This document shows positions 35,159 to 45,495 of a stretch of 64,000 nucleotides of DNA, piece after piece (the first letter of the stretch is position 1; every line of letters begins with the position of its first letter). Under the pieces are notes generated by a model. That model was given only the letters and a program-made list of their open reading frames with translations. It was not told the origin of the DNA and made no database searches. Both the position numbers and the translations under genes were made by a program. Source of the DNA: Enterococcus diestrammenae (GTDB lineage Bacteria; Bacillota; Bacilli; Lactobacillales; Enterococcaceae). The stretch spans positions 22,077 through 86,076 of the forward strand of contig NZ_MAEI01000001.1 in the NCBI RefSeq assembly GCF_009933255.1, given 5' to 3'.

Positions 35159-37279
35159 TTAAGCTTTTGGCGCGTTTTTCTTGTCATCTTTCAACAAAGC
35201 TTTACGAGATAAGTTGATGCGGCCTTGACGATCGATTTCGGTCACTTTCACCAAAACTTCATCCCCAAGTTTAAGCACATCTTCCACTTTATCTACTCGT
35301 TCGTTTGCCAATTGGGAGATGTGAACCAAGCCATCTTTCCCCTTCGTCAAATTGACAAAAGCGCCGAATTTTTCGATCCGAACCACTTTGCCCAAATAAA
35401 CTTCGCCAACTTTGATTTCTTTGGTAAGTTCTTCGATGATTTTGATGGCTTTCTTGATTGCATCCGCATCAGCTGAAGCAATGGAAACTTTCCCATCTTG
35501 ATCGATATCGATTTTGACCCCGGTTTCGTCGATAATGCTATTGATGGTGTCGCCACCTTTACCAATAACCACTTTGATTTTTTCAGGATCGATTTGAATC
35601 ATTTCAATCTTCGGTGCGTATTGGCTTAACTCTTTACGAGGTTCTGCCAAGGTCGTTTGCAATTGATCCAAGATTTCAAAACGAGCTTTTTTCGCTTGCG
35701 CCAAAGCTTCAGTCAAGATTTGTTCTGTAATCCCTTGAATCTTGATATCCATTTGCAAAGCAGTGATCCCTTCACGAGTACCAGCCACTTTAAAGTCCAT
35801 ATCTCCTAAGTGGTCTTCCAAACCTTGGATGTCTGTCAAGATGGTGTAGTTTTCTCCATCAGAAACCAGACCCATGGCAATCCCAGCTACTGGTGCTTTG
35901 ATTGGCACACCGGCATCCATCAATGCCAAAGTACCCGCACAGATTGACGCTTGAGAAGAAGAACCATTTGATTCTAAGACTTCCGCTACCAAACGAATGG
36001 TGTAAGGAAATTCTGTTTCATCAGGAATCACTTGGAACAAAGCCCGTTCTCCTAAAGCCCCATGTCCGATTTCTCGGCGACCAGGAGAGCCGGCCCGACC
36101 AGTCGAACCAACGGAAAATTGTGGGAAATTGTAGTGATGGATAAAACGTTTTGAGTCTTCCACCCCTAAGCCGTCGATGATTTGGTGTTCCCCAAGAGGT
36201 GCCAAGGTACAAGCAGATAACGCTTGGGTTTGCCCCCGGGTGAAGAGTCCTGAACCATGAACTCGTGGCAACAAACCAACTTCAGAAGCTAACGGACGGA
36301 TTTCATCCAGTTGACGACCATCAGGACGGATTTTGTCGATGGTAATCAATTCCCGTACCACGTCTTTTTCCAAATCTTCGGCAATTTGTTTCAATTCTTT
36401 GGTGATTTGATCGCTATTTTCATCTTCAGCATATTTTTCACCGTAGACTTCTTTCACCAATTCTTTGACTTTTTCGATTTCATCTTCACGAGCTAATTTT
36501 TCTTCCGTCATGACAGCTGTTTTCATCACTGAGTAATAGTTGTCGTAAACGTCTTTTTTCAAGTCAGCATCCACTTGTAACAAAGTGATGGCCATTTTCG
36601 GTTTACCCACAGCAGCGACGATTTCTTCTTGGAAAGCAACCATTTCTTTGATGGCTTCAAAACCAAAAAGCAACGCCCCCAACATGTCATCTTCGGAAAC
36701 TTCTTTGGCACCAGATTCCACCATGTTGATGGCATTTTTAGTACCAGCAACTGTCAAATCGATATCCGTGTTGCCAGCTTGTTCAACAGTTGGGTTCAAG
36801 ACATACTCGCCATTCACCCGACCGACTTCAACACCGGCAATCGGTCCATCAAAAGGAATATCAGAAATTGATAACGCCAATGAAGAACCCAACATTGCTG
36901 CCATCGCTGGGGAGCAATCTTGTTCCACACTCATAACGATGTTGGTAACTTGGACTTCGTTACGGAAACCTTCTGCAAACATCGGACGAATCGGACGGTC
37001 GATCAGACGGGCAGTCAAGGTCGCATCCGTTGAAGGCCGGCCTTCCCGTTTGATAAAGCCACCAGGGATTTTCCCAACAGCATACATTTTTTCTTCATAG
37101 TTGATAGTCAAAGGGAAGAAGTCGAAATCTTTGGCTTCTTTAGAGGCAACTGCCGCACTCAAGACCACAGTATCACCGTAACGTACCAAAACGGCACCAT
37201 TGGCTTGTTTCGCCAATTGACCAACTTCCACTTTTAAGGGACGTCCGCCCCAAGTTGTTTCAAATACTTGTTTCGTCAT
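35159..37279 (-). CDS. pnp: Polyribonucleotide nucleotidyltransferase (PNPase)
   Basis: 3'-5' phosphorolytic exoribonuclease of 706 residues and a degradosome partner. Two RNase PH domains (about 10-230 and 310-545) flank an alpha-helical domain; the KH domain ([18 protein letters not shown]) and the S1 domain ([15 protein letters not shown]) follow. The [20 protein letters not shown] block is diagnostic. The ATG at 37279 has GGAGCGG upstream and fits family starts; the 15-residue extension from 37324 is leader. Classic rpsO-pnp order. Confidence 0.97.
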   Translation of the reverse strand: MTKQVFETTWGGRPLKVEVGQLAKQANGAVLVRYGDTVVLSAAVASKEAKDFDFFPLTINYEEKMYAVGKIPGGFIKREGRPSTDATLTARLIDRPIRPMFAEGFRNEVQVTNIVMSVEQDCSPAMAAMLGSSLALSISDIPFDGPIAGVEVGRVNGEYVLNPTVEQAGNTDIDLTVAGTKNAINMVESGAKEVSEDDMLGALLFGFEAIKEMVAFQEEIVAAVGKPKMAITLLQVDADLKKDVYDNYYSVMKTAVMTEEKLAREDEIEKVKELVKEVYGEKYAEDENSDQITKELKQIAEDLEKDVVRELITIDKIRPDGRQLDEIRPLASEVGLLPRVHGSGLFTRGQTQALSACTLAPLGEHQIIDGLGVEDSKRFIHHYNFPQFSVGSTGRAGSPGRREIGHGALGERALFQVIPDETEFPYTIRLVAEVLESNGSSSQASICAGTLALMDAGVPIKAPVAGIAMGLVSDGENYTILTDIQGLEDHLGDMDFKVAGTREGITALQMDIKIQGITEQILTEALAQAKKARFEILDQLQTTLAEPRKELSQYAPKIEMIQIDPEKIKVVIGKGGDTINSIIDETGVKIDIDQDGKVSIASADADAIKKAIKIIEELTKEIKVGEVYLGKVVRIEKFGAFVNLTKGKDGLVHISQLANERVDKVEDVLKLGDEVLVKVTEIDRQGRINLSRKALLKDDKKNAPKA

Positions 37280-37321
37280 TTTCCGCTCCATTTCTCTGTG
37301 ACCGTGGGCTCTCCTACTAAA

Positions 37322-37390
37322 CAAAGAAAAACCCAGAAGCTTCCCCGCTTCTCGCTAAATAACTAGATAGCTTTTAGGCTTTTCTTTGGT
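37322..37390 (-). promoter_or_regulatory. Structured pnp leader
   Basis: An outer stem CAAAGAAAA.CC / GG.TTTTTCTTTG encloses two small hairpins (GCTA/TAGC and GAAGC/GCTTC), forming a three-way fold just before pnp. It is a likely site for RNase processing and autoregulation, as known for pnp in enterobacteria; that parallel is inference. Confidence 0.5.
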
Positions 37391-37545
37391 TAGTAGTTGG
37401 CTACACCACCGTCACAGGCTGTAATTATTGCATTTGCCCTTCACCAAAGGCTCATTTCTCTGTGGCAAGTCACTTTTTCATCGGTTCCTCTAGTAAAAGT
37501 ATCAATGTTCTTGCCAAATTTTTTGGAAATAGACGTCAAAATACC

Positions 37546-37578
37546 AAAAAAAGCGAGATTCGATGTGAACCTCGCTTT
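37546..37578 (-). terminator. Terminator of rpsO
   Basis: AGCGAG/CTCGCT followed by TTTTTTT on the minus strand. Some read-through to pnp is likely, given the close spacing. Confidence 0.75.
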
Positions 37579-37586
37579 TCGCTTCA

Positions 37587-37856
37587 TTAACGACGTAATC
37601 CCAAAGCTTGGATCAATTCGCGGTAACGAGCCACGTCTTTGTTACGCAAGTAAGCTAACAAGTTACGACGGTGACCAACTTTTTTCATCAAACCACGTTG
37701 TGAATGGTGATCTTTTTTATGAACACGGATATGCGCATTCAATTCATTGATCTCTTCAGTCAAAACAGCGATTTGAACTTCTGGAGAACCAGTATCTCCT
37801 TCAGTACGAGCGAATTGCTTGATGATTTCGTTTTTACGTTCTTTAGAAATTGCCAT
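37587..37856 (-). CDS. rpsO: 30S ribosomal protein uS15
   Basis: Protein of 89 residues, of standard length, with family blocks [30 protein letters not shown] and RRNLLAYLR. It binds the 16S central domain. The ATG at 37856 has GAGGTG at good spacing; the ATG at 37865 would add three residues. Confidence 0.97.
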   Translation of the reverse strand: MAISKERKNEIIKQFARTEGDTGSPEVQIAVLTEEINELNAHIRVHKKDHHSQRGLMKKVGHRRNLLAYLRNKDVARYRELIQALGLRR

Positions 37857-37954
37857 TTTTTTCACCTCTTTCTCAAAATGTCCCCTGCAGCTGAGTATGA
37901 CGTTGGTGAATCGTCAAACCAAGTAGCAGTTGGTGTGTATCACACACAGCTTAC

Positions 37955-37983
37955 AGTCTACTGGAAATGCTGGGAAAATGCAA
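37955..37983 (-). promoter_or_regulatory. rpsO promoter
   Basis: Minus strand TTGCAT (37983-37978), 17-bp spacer, TAGACT (37960-37955). The leader of about 90 bases holds the hairpin GTGTGTGATACACAC. Confidence 0.55.
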
Positions 37984-38126
37984 GTTTTTTCCTATGTACG
38001 CATCCGATACTAAGCTGTCTAAATAATCAAAGACTATGCTATACTATGAGTACCATGAGAAGCTTGCTGCCGTAGTTGTTTTTTTAAGTTTCTTAAGGAT
38101 TTAATAGTCTGAAAGGTGGTACCTTT

Positions 38127-38978
38127 ATGGGCGTACTTAATCGCATCGAAAGTATGGAAAATGAACTATCTATAGCTGAACTCAGCTTATATAACTATAT
38201 CCAAACTCACCCTGGGAAGGTTCCTTCTATGACGGCTGAACAACTAGGACAGGCTGCCAAAGTCAGCGCTCCTACAGTGGTACGATTTGTTAAAAAGGTC
38301 GGTTTTCAAAGCTTTACTGATTTCAAAATGCAACTTTCAGTGGATAATCAACAACCTTTGACAGGACAAGGCTACGCAGATTTGGCCCCTGGTGCTTCCA
38401 TCGACGAACTCAAAAGTAGCTTTTCTCGCAATGCACAAGTGACCATCAAAGAAACCGCCGAAATTCTCAAAGAAGAGGCTCTCTTAGCAGCAATCCAGTT
38501 GATTCAAAAAAAAGAGCGGCTTTTCGTAGCTGGTGTTGGTGCCTCCGAATTAGTAGCCATTGATATCCAACAAAAATGGAGCCGTCTAGGTAATTCTGTC
38601 ACAGTAACACACGATTACAATAGTTTATTACCCCAATTAGTCAACAAAAAAGAGCAATCCCTTCTTTGGCTAATTTCCAACTCGGGTGCAACACCAGAAA
38701 TCTTACATCTTGGTGAAACAGCCAAAGACCTAGGTATTCCCATCATCACCATGACACGTCTAGGAAACAATCCCCTCAGTAAATTGGGTGATGTCTCCTT
38801 ACAGGTCTCCCGAGGAAAAGAATCCGATCTCCGAAGCGCGGCTACGAACTCGATTGTCGCTCATCTGATGGCAATTGATCTATTGTTTTATATCTACATC
38901 GGAAACGATCACAATAACGCAAAAAAAGTTCGACAATCTTATCATAGTGTGCAAGAATACCGACAAAATTATTTGTAA
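38127..38978 (+). CDS. murR: RpiR/MurR-family regulator
   Basis: Protein of 283 residues: an N-terminal HTH_6 domain (about 1-77, with MTAEQLGQAAKVSAPTVVRF) and a C-terminal SIS sugar-phosphate domain (about 115-240, with LFVAGVGASELVAID and LLWLISNSGATPEIL). It converges on murQ, so it most likely senses MurNAc-6-phosphate and controls the salvage genes here. The symbol is by context. RBS GAAAGGTGG. Confidence 0.85.
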   Translation: MGVLNRIESMENELSIAELSLYNYIQTHPGKVPSMTAEQLGQAAKVSAPTVVRFVKKVGFQSFTDFKMQLSVDNQQPLTGQGYADLAPGASIDELKSSFSRNAQVTIKETAEILKEEALLAAIQLIQKKERLFVAGVGASELVAIDIQQKWSRLGNSVTVTHDYNSLLPQLVNKKEQSLLWLISNSGATPEILHLGETAKDLGIPIITMTRLGNNPLSKLGDVSLQVSRGKESDLRSAATNSIVAHLMAIDLLFYIYIGNDHNNAKKVRQSYHSVQEYRQNYL

Positions 38979-38990
38979 GCAACTAATATC

Positions 38991-39040
38991 AAAAAAATCG
39001 GATCCTCACTTTACTTTTGTGTAAGGAGACCGATTTTTTT
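38991..39040. terminator. Bidirectional terminator between murR and murQ
   Basis: AAAAAAATCGG..CCT with AGG..CCGATTTTTTT. Confidence 0.85.
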
Positions 39041-39092
39041 ATTCTTAAAATCTTAGCGAGTCACTGCTAGTAAACCCATAATTTTTCCAGAT

Positions 39093-39992
39093 TTACCTAA
39101 TAGCCTTACGAATAAACCCTTGGGATTCCTGCAAACGTTCAGTGGCTTCTAATTTGGAAACATCTGCCAAAATCATAACAATCGCCAATTTAACGTTTTC
39201 TTCAGCAAGAGTGAAAATTTTGGCAGCAGTATCGTAATCAACACCTGTCGCTTCCATAATAATTCGTTTGCTACGTTCCACCAGTTTTTCATTCGTTGGT
39301 CGAACATCTACCATGAGATTGTTGTACACTTTGCCGATGCCAATCATGGCAATGGTAGAAATCATATTCAAAATCAATTTTTGAGCTGTTCCTGCCTTCA
39401 AGCGGGTAGAACCTGTCAGAAATTCCGGACCACAATCCACCTCGATAGGTAAGCTGGCGTGTTTTGAAATTTCAGCATTCAAATTGCAAGCAATCGATGC
39501 TGTTGTAGCTCCTAGTTTGTTTGCATAATCTAGACCGCCGATAACATACGGCGTACGACCACTAGCCGCTATACCAACGACCACATCTTTGGTAGTTAAA
39601 TGTAAACCTTCGAGATCTTTTTGTCCCAGTGTTGGATTGTCCTCTGCACCTTCTACTGCCACCGTCATTGCACTAGGTCCTCCAGCAATCAAACCGACAA
39701 CCATTTCTGGGCTCACGCCAAACGTTGGCACACACTCCGCAGCATCCAAGACCCCTAAGCGACCGCTAGTTCCAGCACCCATATAGATAAGACGTCCTTC
39801 CTGGTGAAATGCACCTATAACCGCTTCAATAACAGGTTGGATCGCGGACAATTGATTTTCCACGGCTGTCGCCACCAATTGATCTTCTCGATTCATTTTT
39901 TTTAAAGCTTCTGCTACAGACATCTGATCCAAATCAAAAGTCTCGGTATTTCGTTTTTCAGTGGTAAGTTTGTCCAAGTCGATTGATTTCAT
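39093..39992 (-). CDS. murQ: N-acetylmuramic acid 6-phosphate etherase
   Basis: Cytoplasmic enzyme of 299 residues that splits MurNAc-6-P into GlcNAc-6-P and D-lactate. SIS domain with [22 protein letters not shown] and the block [16 protein letters not shown], all diagnostic. The last conserved block [19 protein letters not shown] is present. RBS GAGGAGG. It is split from the rest of the salvage genes by the plus-strand azoR gene. Confidence 0.95.
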   Translation of the reverse strand: MKSIDLDKLTTEKRNTETFDLDQMSVAEALKKMNREDQLVATAVENQLSAIQPVIEAVIGAFHQEGRLIYMGAGTSGRLGVLDAAECVPTFGVSPEMVVGLIAGGPSAMTVAVEGAEDNPTLGQKDLEGLHLTTKDVVVGIAASGRTPYVIGGLDYANKLGATTASIACNLNAEISKHASLPIEVDCGPEFLTGSTRLKAGTAQKLILNMISTIAMIGIGKVYNNLMVDVRPTNEKLVERSKRIIMEATGVDYDTAAKIFTLAEENVKLAIVMILADVSKLEATERLQESQGFIRKAIR

Positions 39993-40105
39993 CGGCGGAC
40001 CTCCTCGTCTTAGATTCTATTTTTCCTCCAACCTTTGCTTTATCAGCAATAGGATGATCTTTATAGTTATTTTGATTCATGTGAAAAGCAAGACAAGCAC
40101 AAAGT

Positions 40106-40134
40106 TTGTTTTTCGATAATTACTAACTTAAAAT
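40106..40134 (+). promoter_or_regulatory. azoR promoter
   Basis: TTGTTT, 17-bp spacer, TAAAAT, then a 45-base leader to the azoR start. Confidence 0.55.
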
Positions 40135-40179
40135 AAGTGCCAGATTCAAAAAATATTTTAAATTAAAAGGAGTATTACG

Positions 40180-40800
40180 ATGACCCAACTCTTGGCTATT
40201 AAAGCCCATCCCATGACTGGTGAAACTTCCCGTTCCGTCCGCCTTTTCGATGAATTTTTGGACGCTTACCGCAAAGCAAATCCAGATGATACCATCACCA
40301 TCGTTAACCTTTACGAAGAAGCCATTCCCGAAATCGACGGTGAAATCTTACTAGCTTGGCAACAACTACGCTCCGGTACGGATTTTTCAACACTGTCGGC
40401 TAGTCAACAAGCGAAGATCAAAGCTTTTGATGCCTCTACTGCGCAATTTTTGGCAGCAGACAAAATCGTTATCAGCAATGCCTTGTGGAACTTAAACATC
40501 CCTACCCGCTTAAAAGCTTGGTTTGATACCATCAACGTAGCTGGTAAAACCTTCCGTTACACCGAAACTGGTCCTGTCCCTATGACCGAAGGAAAAAAAG
40601 CGTTGCACATCCAATCCAACGGTGGTGTTTACCAAGGTCAAGATTTCGCTTCCCAATACGTGAAACAAATCTTGCAATTCGTCGGTGTTGCAGAGGTTGA
40701 ACAATTGTTTGTGGAAGGTATCGATCACCATCCCGAACAAGGTGAAGCCATCATGGCGGAAGCTTCGGCTAAAGCACAAGAATTAGCCCAAACATTTTAA
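40180..40800 (+). CDS. azoR: FMN-dependent NADH:quinone/azo oxidoreductase
   Basis: Flavoprotein of 206 residues of the AzoR/AcpD family. N-terminal flavodoxin-like strand and phosphate loop (AIKAHPMTGETSRS), FMN contact NALWNLNIPTRLKAWFD, and SNGGVYQGQD. It reduces quinones and azo dyes with NADH for detoxification. Transcribed alone from its own promoter and unrelated to the flanking salvage genes. RBS AAAGGAG. Confidence 0.92.
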   Translation: MTQLLAIKAHPMTGETSRSVRLFDEFLDAYRKANPDDTITIVNLYEEAIPEIDGEILLAWQQLRSGTDFSTLSASQQAKIKAFDASTAQFLAADKIVISNALWNLNIPTRLKAWFDTINVAGKTFRYTETGPVPMTEGKKALHIQSNGGVYQGQDFASQYVKQILQFVGVAEVEQLFVEGIDHHPEQGEAIMAEASAKAQELAQTF

Positions 40801-40812
40801 TTTTGTCTTATG

Positions 40813-40840
40813 AGCTCACCGTTTATCGGTGGGCTTTTTT
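40813..40840 (+). terminator. Terminator of azoR
   Basis: AGCTCACCG/CGGTGGGCT followed by TTTTT. Confidence 0.85.
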
Positions 40841-41970
40841 TAGGCCCAAGTCACCCGGCCTAGCACTACTGGTTTTCTGGCTCCGGTAGCACTGGGCACA
40901 TTGTTTGGAATTTTTTGTAGTGTATGTTGTGCTAAAATCACCATGGCTATTGCCTCTTTCGCGTCAGAAGAAAAACCTAAATCTTCTTGAGTTTTGACAA
41001 TAAAGTTGGCGTCTACTGTCTGACGTATCATGGCCATCATGACTGGGTTATATGCTCCACCACCCGCTATGATCAACTCACAAGGCTCGGTGGTCAGTTG
41101 TGCACAAGCCTGAGTGATGGATTTTGCTGTTAACATCGTTGCTGAAGCAATCAAATCATCCGGTGCGATTTCAAAATTTTCGCCTATTATCTTCGCCACA
41201 AATGTTTTTCCGAAAAGTTCCCGTCCAGTAGTTTTCGGATAAGGTTGTGCGAAATACGGCAACGATAGCCAATGATTCACTAGTTCCGGCAACACTTGCC
41301 CGTTAGCCGCATGCTTACCGTCATGGTCATAAGCCTCATCATAAAAGTGTCGGGTAAGCTCATTAATGACCATATTTCCTGGACCGGTATCAAAAGCCAC
41401 TACATCAGCTGGCGAGCCACCTTTTTTAATCCAAGTAAGGTTACCGATGCCACCGATATTTTGTAAGATTCGATCTTTGTTTCCTTGATAACAATAAAAA
41501 TCAGCAAATGGTACGATAGGTGCACCTTGTCCACCGACAGCCATATCCGCCTCACGAAAATTAGAAACAACTGTGCATTGCAACAGTTGGGCCAATACGC
41601 CCGCATCTCCTAATTGCAAAGTTGATGGTGGAAAATCTCCAAGTGTCTCTGGTTGATGAAACAAAGTCTGACCATGACTTGCTACATAAGCTAACTCCCC
41701 CGTCGTTAATTGGTTTTGTTCACAAAGTTCTTTCACCACTGCTGCATAGGAAAGTGCTAGTTGAAAATTTAAAGAAGAAACTTGTTGCACCGTCACTGAT
41801 TCTGCTTCCAAAGCGTGATGTAGCTGGTTCAATATCTCTTTAGGATATGGCTTTGTAGCAAAATCTACTAATTTCACCCTCGTCTTTTCCAACACTCCCG
41901 TGATTTCGACTAACGCTGTATCAATCCCGTCTAATGAAGTGCCACTCATAATTCCTACAGCTAAAACCAT
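40840..41970 (-). CDS. anmK: Anhydro-N-acetylmuramic acid kinase
   Basis: Enzyme of 376 residues that converts 1,6-anhydroMurNAc plus ATP to MurNAc-6-P, the substrate of MurQ. N-terminal signature GIMSGTSLDGIDTALV; ASHGQTLFH; QNIGGIGNLTW; FDTGPGNMV; and ELIIAGGGAYNP. Full length. It lies 54 bases after the sugar kinase gene in the same direction. RBS GGAGAG. Confidence 0.95.
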   Translation of the reverse strand: MVLAVGIMSGTSLDGIDTALVEITGVLEKTRVKLVDFATKPYPKEILNQLHHALEAESVTVQQVSSLNFQLALSYAAVVKELCEQNQLTTGELAYVASHGQTLFHQPETLGDFPPSTLQLGDAGVLAQLLQCTVVSNFREADMAVGGQGAPIVPFADFYCYQGNKDRILQNIGGIGNLTWIKKGGSPADVVAFDTGPGNMVINELTRHFYDEAYDHDGKHAANGQVLPELVNHWLSLPYFAQPYPKTTGRELFGKTFVAKIIGENFEIAPDDLIASATMLTAKSITQACAQLTTEPCELIIAGGGAYNPVMMAMIRQTVDANFIVKTQEDLGFSSDAKEAIAMVILAQHTLQKIPNNVPSATGARKPVVLGRVTWA

Positions 41971-42024
41971 TCTCGTCTCTCCTATTCACAAGCAACTTTA
42001 TCTGCCAAAGGATTTTTTCAGGTA

Positions 42025-42912
42025 TTAGACTTGTTGCTCCCAAAAATAATAATAAGTACCTTGCAAGAGGCTTATTTCCTCATTCACTACTGGCAATACC
42101 TTGAAATCCTCGGCCAATCGTTGCCGTATCGTTTCTTGAACTAGCTGATTTTGTAACAAAATCGATCCCGAAAAAGCTAAAGGTAAGCCGGTTGGCAACT
42201 GTGCCTTGCATTTCAAAGTTAATGCCAATTCGACAAGTTTCTCCGCTGCCGCTAACAAAATTTCTCGAGCGGCAGCTGTTTTGGAAGCTGCGACAAAAGC
42301 GGAGTAAGCCGCTACATCTGACTTAGTCATCTGATAAAAATGCCGAACCACCATCATAGGGTCGGTGGTCCCTTCGTTAGCTAGCATTTCTTTAGTCAAT
42401 TCGTCGGTGACTTTCGGATCATCACAAGCCTTGCACACCCTCAGAAAAGCTTCCCGACCAATCCAGTAGCCACTACCCTCATCTCCTAAAAGATGCCCAA
42501 AACCACCAGCTCGGGTAAAGACACCTTGATACCGAGCATAAGCAATCGAACCGGTCCCCGCAATCAACAAAGCTCCATCTCGCCCCATCAACTTGCCATA
42601 TAAGGCCAATTGGGCATCATCCAACAGCCATACAGGACCCGCAAAGAAAGCAAATTCTCGTTGCAATTGTTCTTGGATTCCAGCTGTAGTAAGGCCAGCA
42701 ACTCCCAACACAATTCCAACACAATTATCCTGTTCTTCTGCTAACAAGCGAGTCACACCAGCTTTAATTACTGTTAAACTATTGACTGGATCTGCGATAA
42801 CGTTGGCAGGCCCCAAAGTCATCTTTTTTCGCAATTTCCCATTATCAACTGTCAATGTGACGAAGGTCGACTTCGTACCACCGCAGTCGCCACCGATTAG
42901 AAATGCTGTCAT
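42025..42912 (-). CDS. BadF/BadG-type sugar kinase (GlcNAc/MurNAc kinase-like)
   Basis: Protein of 295 residues with the ASKHA phosphate-1 motif GGDCGGTKSTFVTL at the N-terminus, phosphate-2 LIAGTGSIAYARY and the adenosine motif region PLAFSGSILLQ. Related kinases (MurK, GlcNAc kinase) phosphorylate MurNAc and GlcNAc released from peptidoglycan. The context supports this, while the exact substrate is open. The ATG at 42912 follows GGGAG; a six-residue extension is possible. Confidence 0.82.
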   Translation of the reverse strand: MTAFLIGGDCGGTKSTFVTLTVDNGKLRKKMTLGPANVIADPVNSLTVIKAGVTRLLAEEQDNCVGIVLGVAGLTTAGIQEQLQREFAFFAGPVWLLDDAQLALYGKLMGRDGALLIAGTGSIAYARYQGVFTRAGGFGHLLGDEGSGYWIGREAFLRVCKACDDPKVTDELTKEMLANEGTTDPMMVVRHFYQMTKSDVAAYSAFVAASKTAAAREILLAAAEKLVELALTLKCKAQLPTGLPLAFSGSILLQNQLVQETIRQRLAEDFKVLPVVNEEISLLQGTYYYFWEQQV

Positions 42913-42926
42913 ATAGCAGACTCCCT

Positions 42927-43934
42927 TCATGCTTTTTTATTGTCCCTAGCAAACTCTTCGAAAATAATACGATGCAATTGTTTGCGATAATCTACAAAGC
43001 GAGCATCAGTGCTGTTATAGACACGATATGTCAAAAAAACTATACCTTCTTGCCATTTGGGATCCCAAAATATGCTCGTCCCCGTATAACCAGTATGGCC
43101 AAATGCTTCTAAGTTAGCCTCCGCAAAAAAACTCTGGCTGCTAGTCTGTTTAACCCACCCCCAACCACGACAATCCCCTTGCCCTTTTGTCTGACAAGTT
43201 GTGGCCTCTTGATATAATTTCTTATTTTGAAAATTTCGCTGCCAAAATCGTAAGTAACTCGCTAAATCTTCACTAGTACTAAATAACCCTGCATGCCCCA
43301 GCGCTTCTTTGAAAAAGCGGGCATTGCCGTCATCTGGGGCGCCTTTTACCCGGGTAGGCACTCCGCCCGTCGGAGAAAAACTTGTCTGCTTCATTCCTAA
43401 AGGTTCAAAGATTTTTTCTTGACAGAAATCATTCAACGACTGTCCACTAAGTTCTTCCACCAATTTACCCAGTAACATAAATCCCAAGTCACTATAGACA
43501 ACCCGCTCCCCAGGTTGATGGTTAAACGGTACCGCCAAGATTGCCCTAAGAACATCTCTTTCGGTTTGTTCATAAAAGCGTTCATGGGAGGGTAATCCGG
43601 CCGTATGGGTTAATAATTGATTTACAGTTATTGGAGCCAGAGCCGTCAGTCTGGTAGCCGGTAATTTTTCACCTAAAGTCGTTTGAGGTGTAAGCTCTCC
43701 TGCTTCCATGAACAATAGAATAGCTGGTAAAGTGGCCACAACTTTCGTTAAAGAGGCTAAATCAAAACGGGTCTGACTTGTAGGCTCATCTTGACTGTCT
43801 GGAATTTGTCCGACTGACCACTGAGCAATTGTCGTAGTTTTATCAAGTACTTCCAAATAACCACAAGGAAAAAGTTTTTCCTGTCGACCTTGTTCTAAAA
43901 AATTAGTAATTCTGTCGTAGCTACTATTATTCAT
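42927..43934 (-). CDS. Serine hydrolase, class C beta-lactamase fold (YbbE-like)
   Basis: Protein of 335 residues. SxxK motif SLTK (about 61-64), second motif YSDLGFM in place of YxN, and third region GHTGYTG. No signal peptide is seen, unlike secreted amidases, so it may act in the cytoplasm or leave by another route. In Bacillus the homologous gene is next to nagZ and murQ and is linked to muropeptide trimming. The start at 43934 has weak GAGAAAG; the ATG at 43946 would overlap the nagZ stop. Confidence 0.8.
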   Translation of the reverse strand: MNNSSYDRITNFLEQGRQEKLFPCGYLEVLDKTTTIAQWSVGQIPDSQDEPTSQTRFDLASLTKVVATLPAILLFMEAGELTPQTTLGEKLPATRLTALAPITVNQLLTHTAGLPSHERFYEQTERDVLRAILAVPFNHQPGERVVYSDLGFMLLGKLVEELSGQSLNDFCQEKIFEPLGMKQTSFSPTGGVPTRVKGAPDDGNARFFKEALGHAGLFSTSEDLASYLRFWQRNFQNKKLYQEATTCQTKGQGDCRGWGWVKQTSSQSFFAEANLEAFGHTGYTGTSIFWDPKWQEGIVFLTYRVYNSTDARFVDYRKQLHRIIFEEFARDNKKA

Positions 43935-43942
43935 AATCTTTC

Positions 43943-45481
43943 TCATACAAACAACTTAGCCACGGCTACGCGCAGTGCTGCTTCAGTAAACTCAAAAGGG
44001 GTTATATACGTTTCAATTTCCGGTAACCAACGACTATCATAGGGATTACGCAAAGCAATTCCGGCAACATCCGCTGTTGACTGTCGTAGTTTACAATAAA
44101 TTTGACCTTGCAAATCTGCTTCATTTTTTATATTGAAACTAGTAAATAAGATATGATCGTAATTATCTAGATTATCCAGCATTGCTAAAGCTGTTTCTGG
44201 TGATTCCATTAAAGAAAAAGTCTGAAAAACTGCGTTAGCAACTTTTTCATGGATGATTTCCTTCAAAGGAACCGTCAAGTGATTTGCGTCCTCTACGTTA
44301 GAAAAAATCGCATTTTCAAAACTAATTACTAATAATTTATCTGTCGTTTTCCATGGTGTTTTGCCTCCCATTTTGACGACCATGTCAGATTGTTGATAAA
44401 TGGCTTTAGCTAATTGTGTATGTCGGTATTTTTTTCCCTCCAAAAGTTCATCTGAAAGCATTTGATGATTGGTCCAAACTCCATAATTTGCTAAAAATCC
44501 TTTAATAGTCTGATCCGTTGACACCAATTGTTGTAAATAACTTTTATCAGTTATGACGTTTTCCAATACTTGCTCAATAGCAGCTGTTTGCAGTGCTTCC
44601 GTATGGGAAATCATAGCAATGTCCACGCCGTTAGCTAAAGCAATATTCGTAGCTCTTAACGTACCAATTTCATCAGCAATAGCTTTCATTTCTAGACAAT
44701 CTGTCACAATTACTCCCTCATATCTCAAATCCTCCCTCAATAATGAAACCATTTTTGCTGAAAGACTAGCCGGCAATCCAGCAGTTTCAATTTTAGGAAA
44801 AAAGACATGAGCCAACATGACTGATGCTACCTCAGTTGCAATCCCAGCTTTGAATGGAAGCAACTCGTTTTCCATTAAGTAAGCCGCATCGTGATGAATA
44901 ACCGGCAAGGATAGATGTGAATCCACAGCTGTATCCCCATGACCTGGGAAATGTTTTAAGGTTGCGGCAACATGCTGGGACTGAATGCCTTTGACAGCTT
45001 CGGCTACAAAATCAGCTGCTCTTTCAAAAGAATCTGAAAAAGAGCGCACACCAATAACTGGATTGGCAGGATTATTGTTCACATCTGCCACTGGTGCCAA
45101 ATTCCAGTGAATCCCTACTGTTGCTAATTCGTCGGCAGAAGCTTGATAGCTGTCGTAAGCATTTTGCACTTGGCCGGTACTACCAATTGCCATCGCCCCA
45201 GGTAGCTGACTAAAGCCATTGACTAGACGCCGAATTACCCCATTTTCTTGATCGACAGAAACTAGCAAAGGATAATCATAGCCCGCATCTTCTGCTAATT
45301 GTTGCAAATCACTAATCAATTGAAACACTTGTTGAGGAGATTGGATGTTGCGACTAAATAAAATAATCGAACCGACATAATACTGGGTAATCATTTTGCG
45401 AATGTGGTCATTGACAACTAGCCCATCAAAACCAACAACAAAATGGCGACCCACCATCTTTCGTAATTGTTGTTCTTCCAT
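43943..45481 (-). CDS. nagZ: Beta-N-acetylglucosaminidase, GH3 (NagZ)
   Basis: Enzyme of 512 residues that removes GlcNAc from muropeptides. GH3 (beta/alpha)8 domain with KHFPGHGDTAVDSH carrying the Asp-His acid/base pair D187-H189, and nucleophile D261 in GVIVTDCLEMKAI. A C-terminal domain of about 170 residues follows, as in B. subtilis NagZ. There is no signal peptide, so it is cytoplasmic, or secretion is not apparent. It lies 14 bases after mupG. RBS AGAGGGAG. Confidence 0.93.
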   Translation of the reverse strand: MEEQQLRKMVGRHFVVGFDGLVVNDHIRKMITQYYVGSIILFSRNIQSPQQVFQLISDLQQLAEDAGYDYPLLVSVDQENGVIRRLVNGFSQLPGAMAIGSTGQVQNAYDSYQASADELATVGIHWNLAPVADVNNNPANPVIGVRSFSDSFERAADFVAEAVKGIQSQHVAATLKHFPGHGDTAVDSHLSLPVIHHDAAYLMENELLPFKAGIATEVASVMLAHVFFPKIETAGLPASLSAKMVSLLREDLRYEGVIVTDCLEMKAIADEIGTLRATNIALANGVDIAMISHTEALQTAAIEQVLENVITDKSYLQQLVSTDQTIKGFLANYGVWTNHQMLSDELLEGKKYRHTQLAKAIYQQSDMVVKMGGKTPWKTTDKLLVISFENAIFSNVEDANHLTVPLKEIIHEKVANAVFQTFSLMESPETALAMLDNLDNYDHILFTSFNIKNEADLQGQIYCKLRQSTADVAGIALRNPYDSRWLPEIETYITPFEFTEAALRVAVAKLFV

Positions 45482-45495
45482 TAGTTTCTCCCTCT

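Noticed and set aside
36585..37100. Long open frame opposite pnp (171 codons)
   Set aside because: pnp is certain and conserved throughout; the opposite frame is a codon-bias shadow.
43943..45481. GH3 beta-glucosidase instead of NagZ
   Set aside because: KHFPGHGDTAVDSH with the Asp-His pair and the mur gene context identify the N-acetylglucosaminidase branch.
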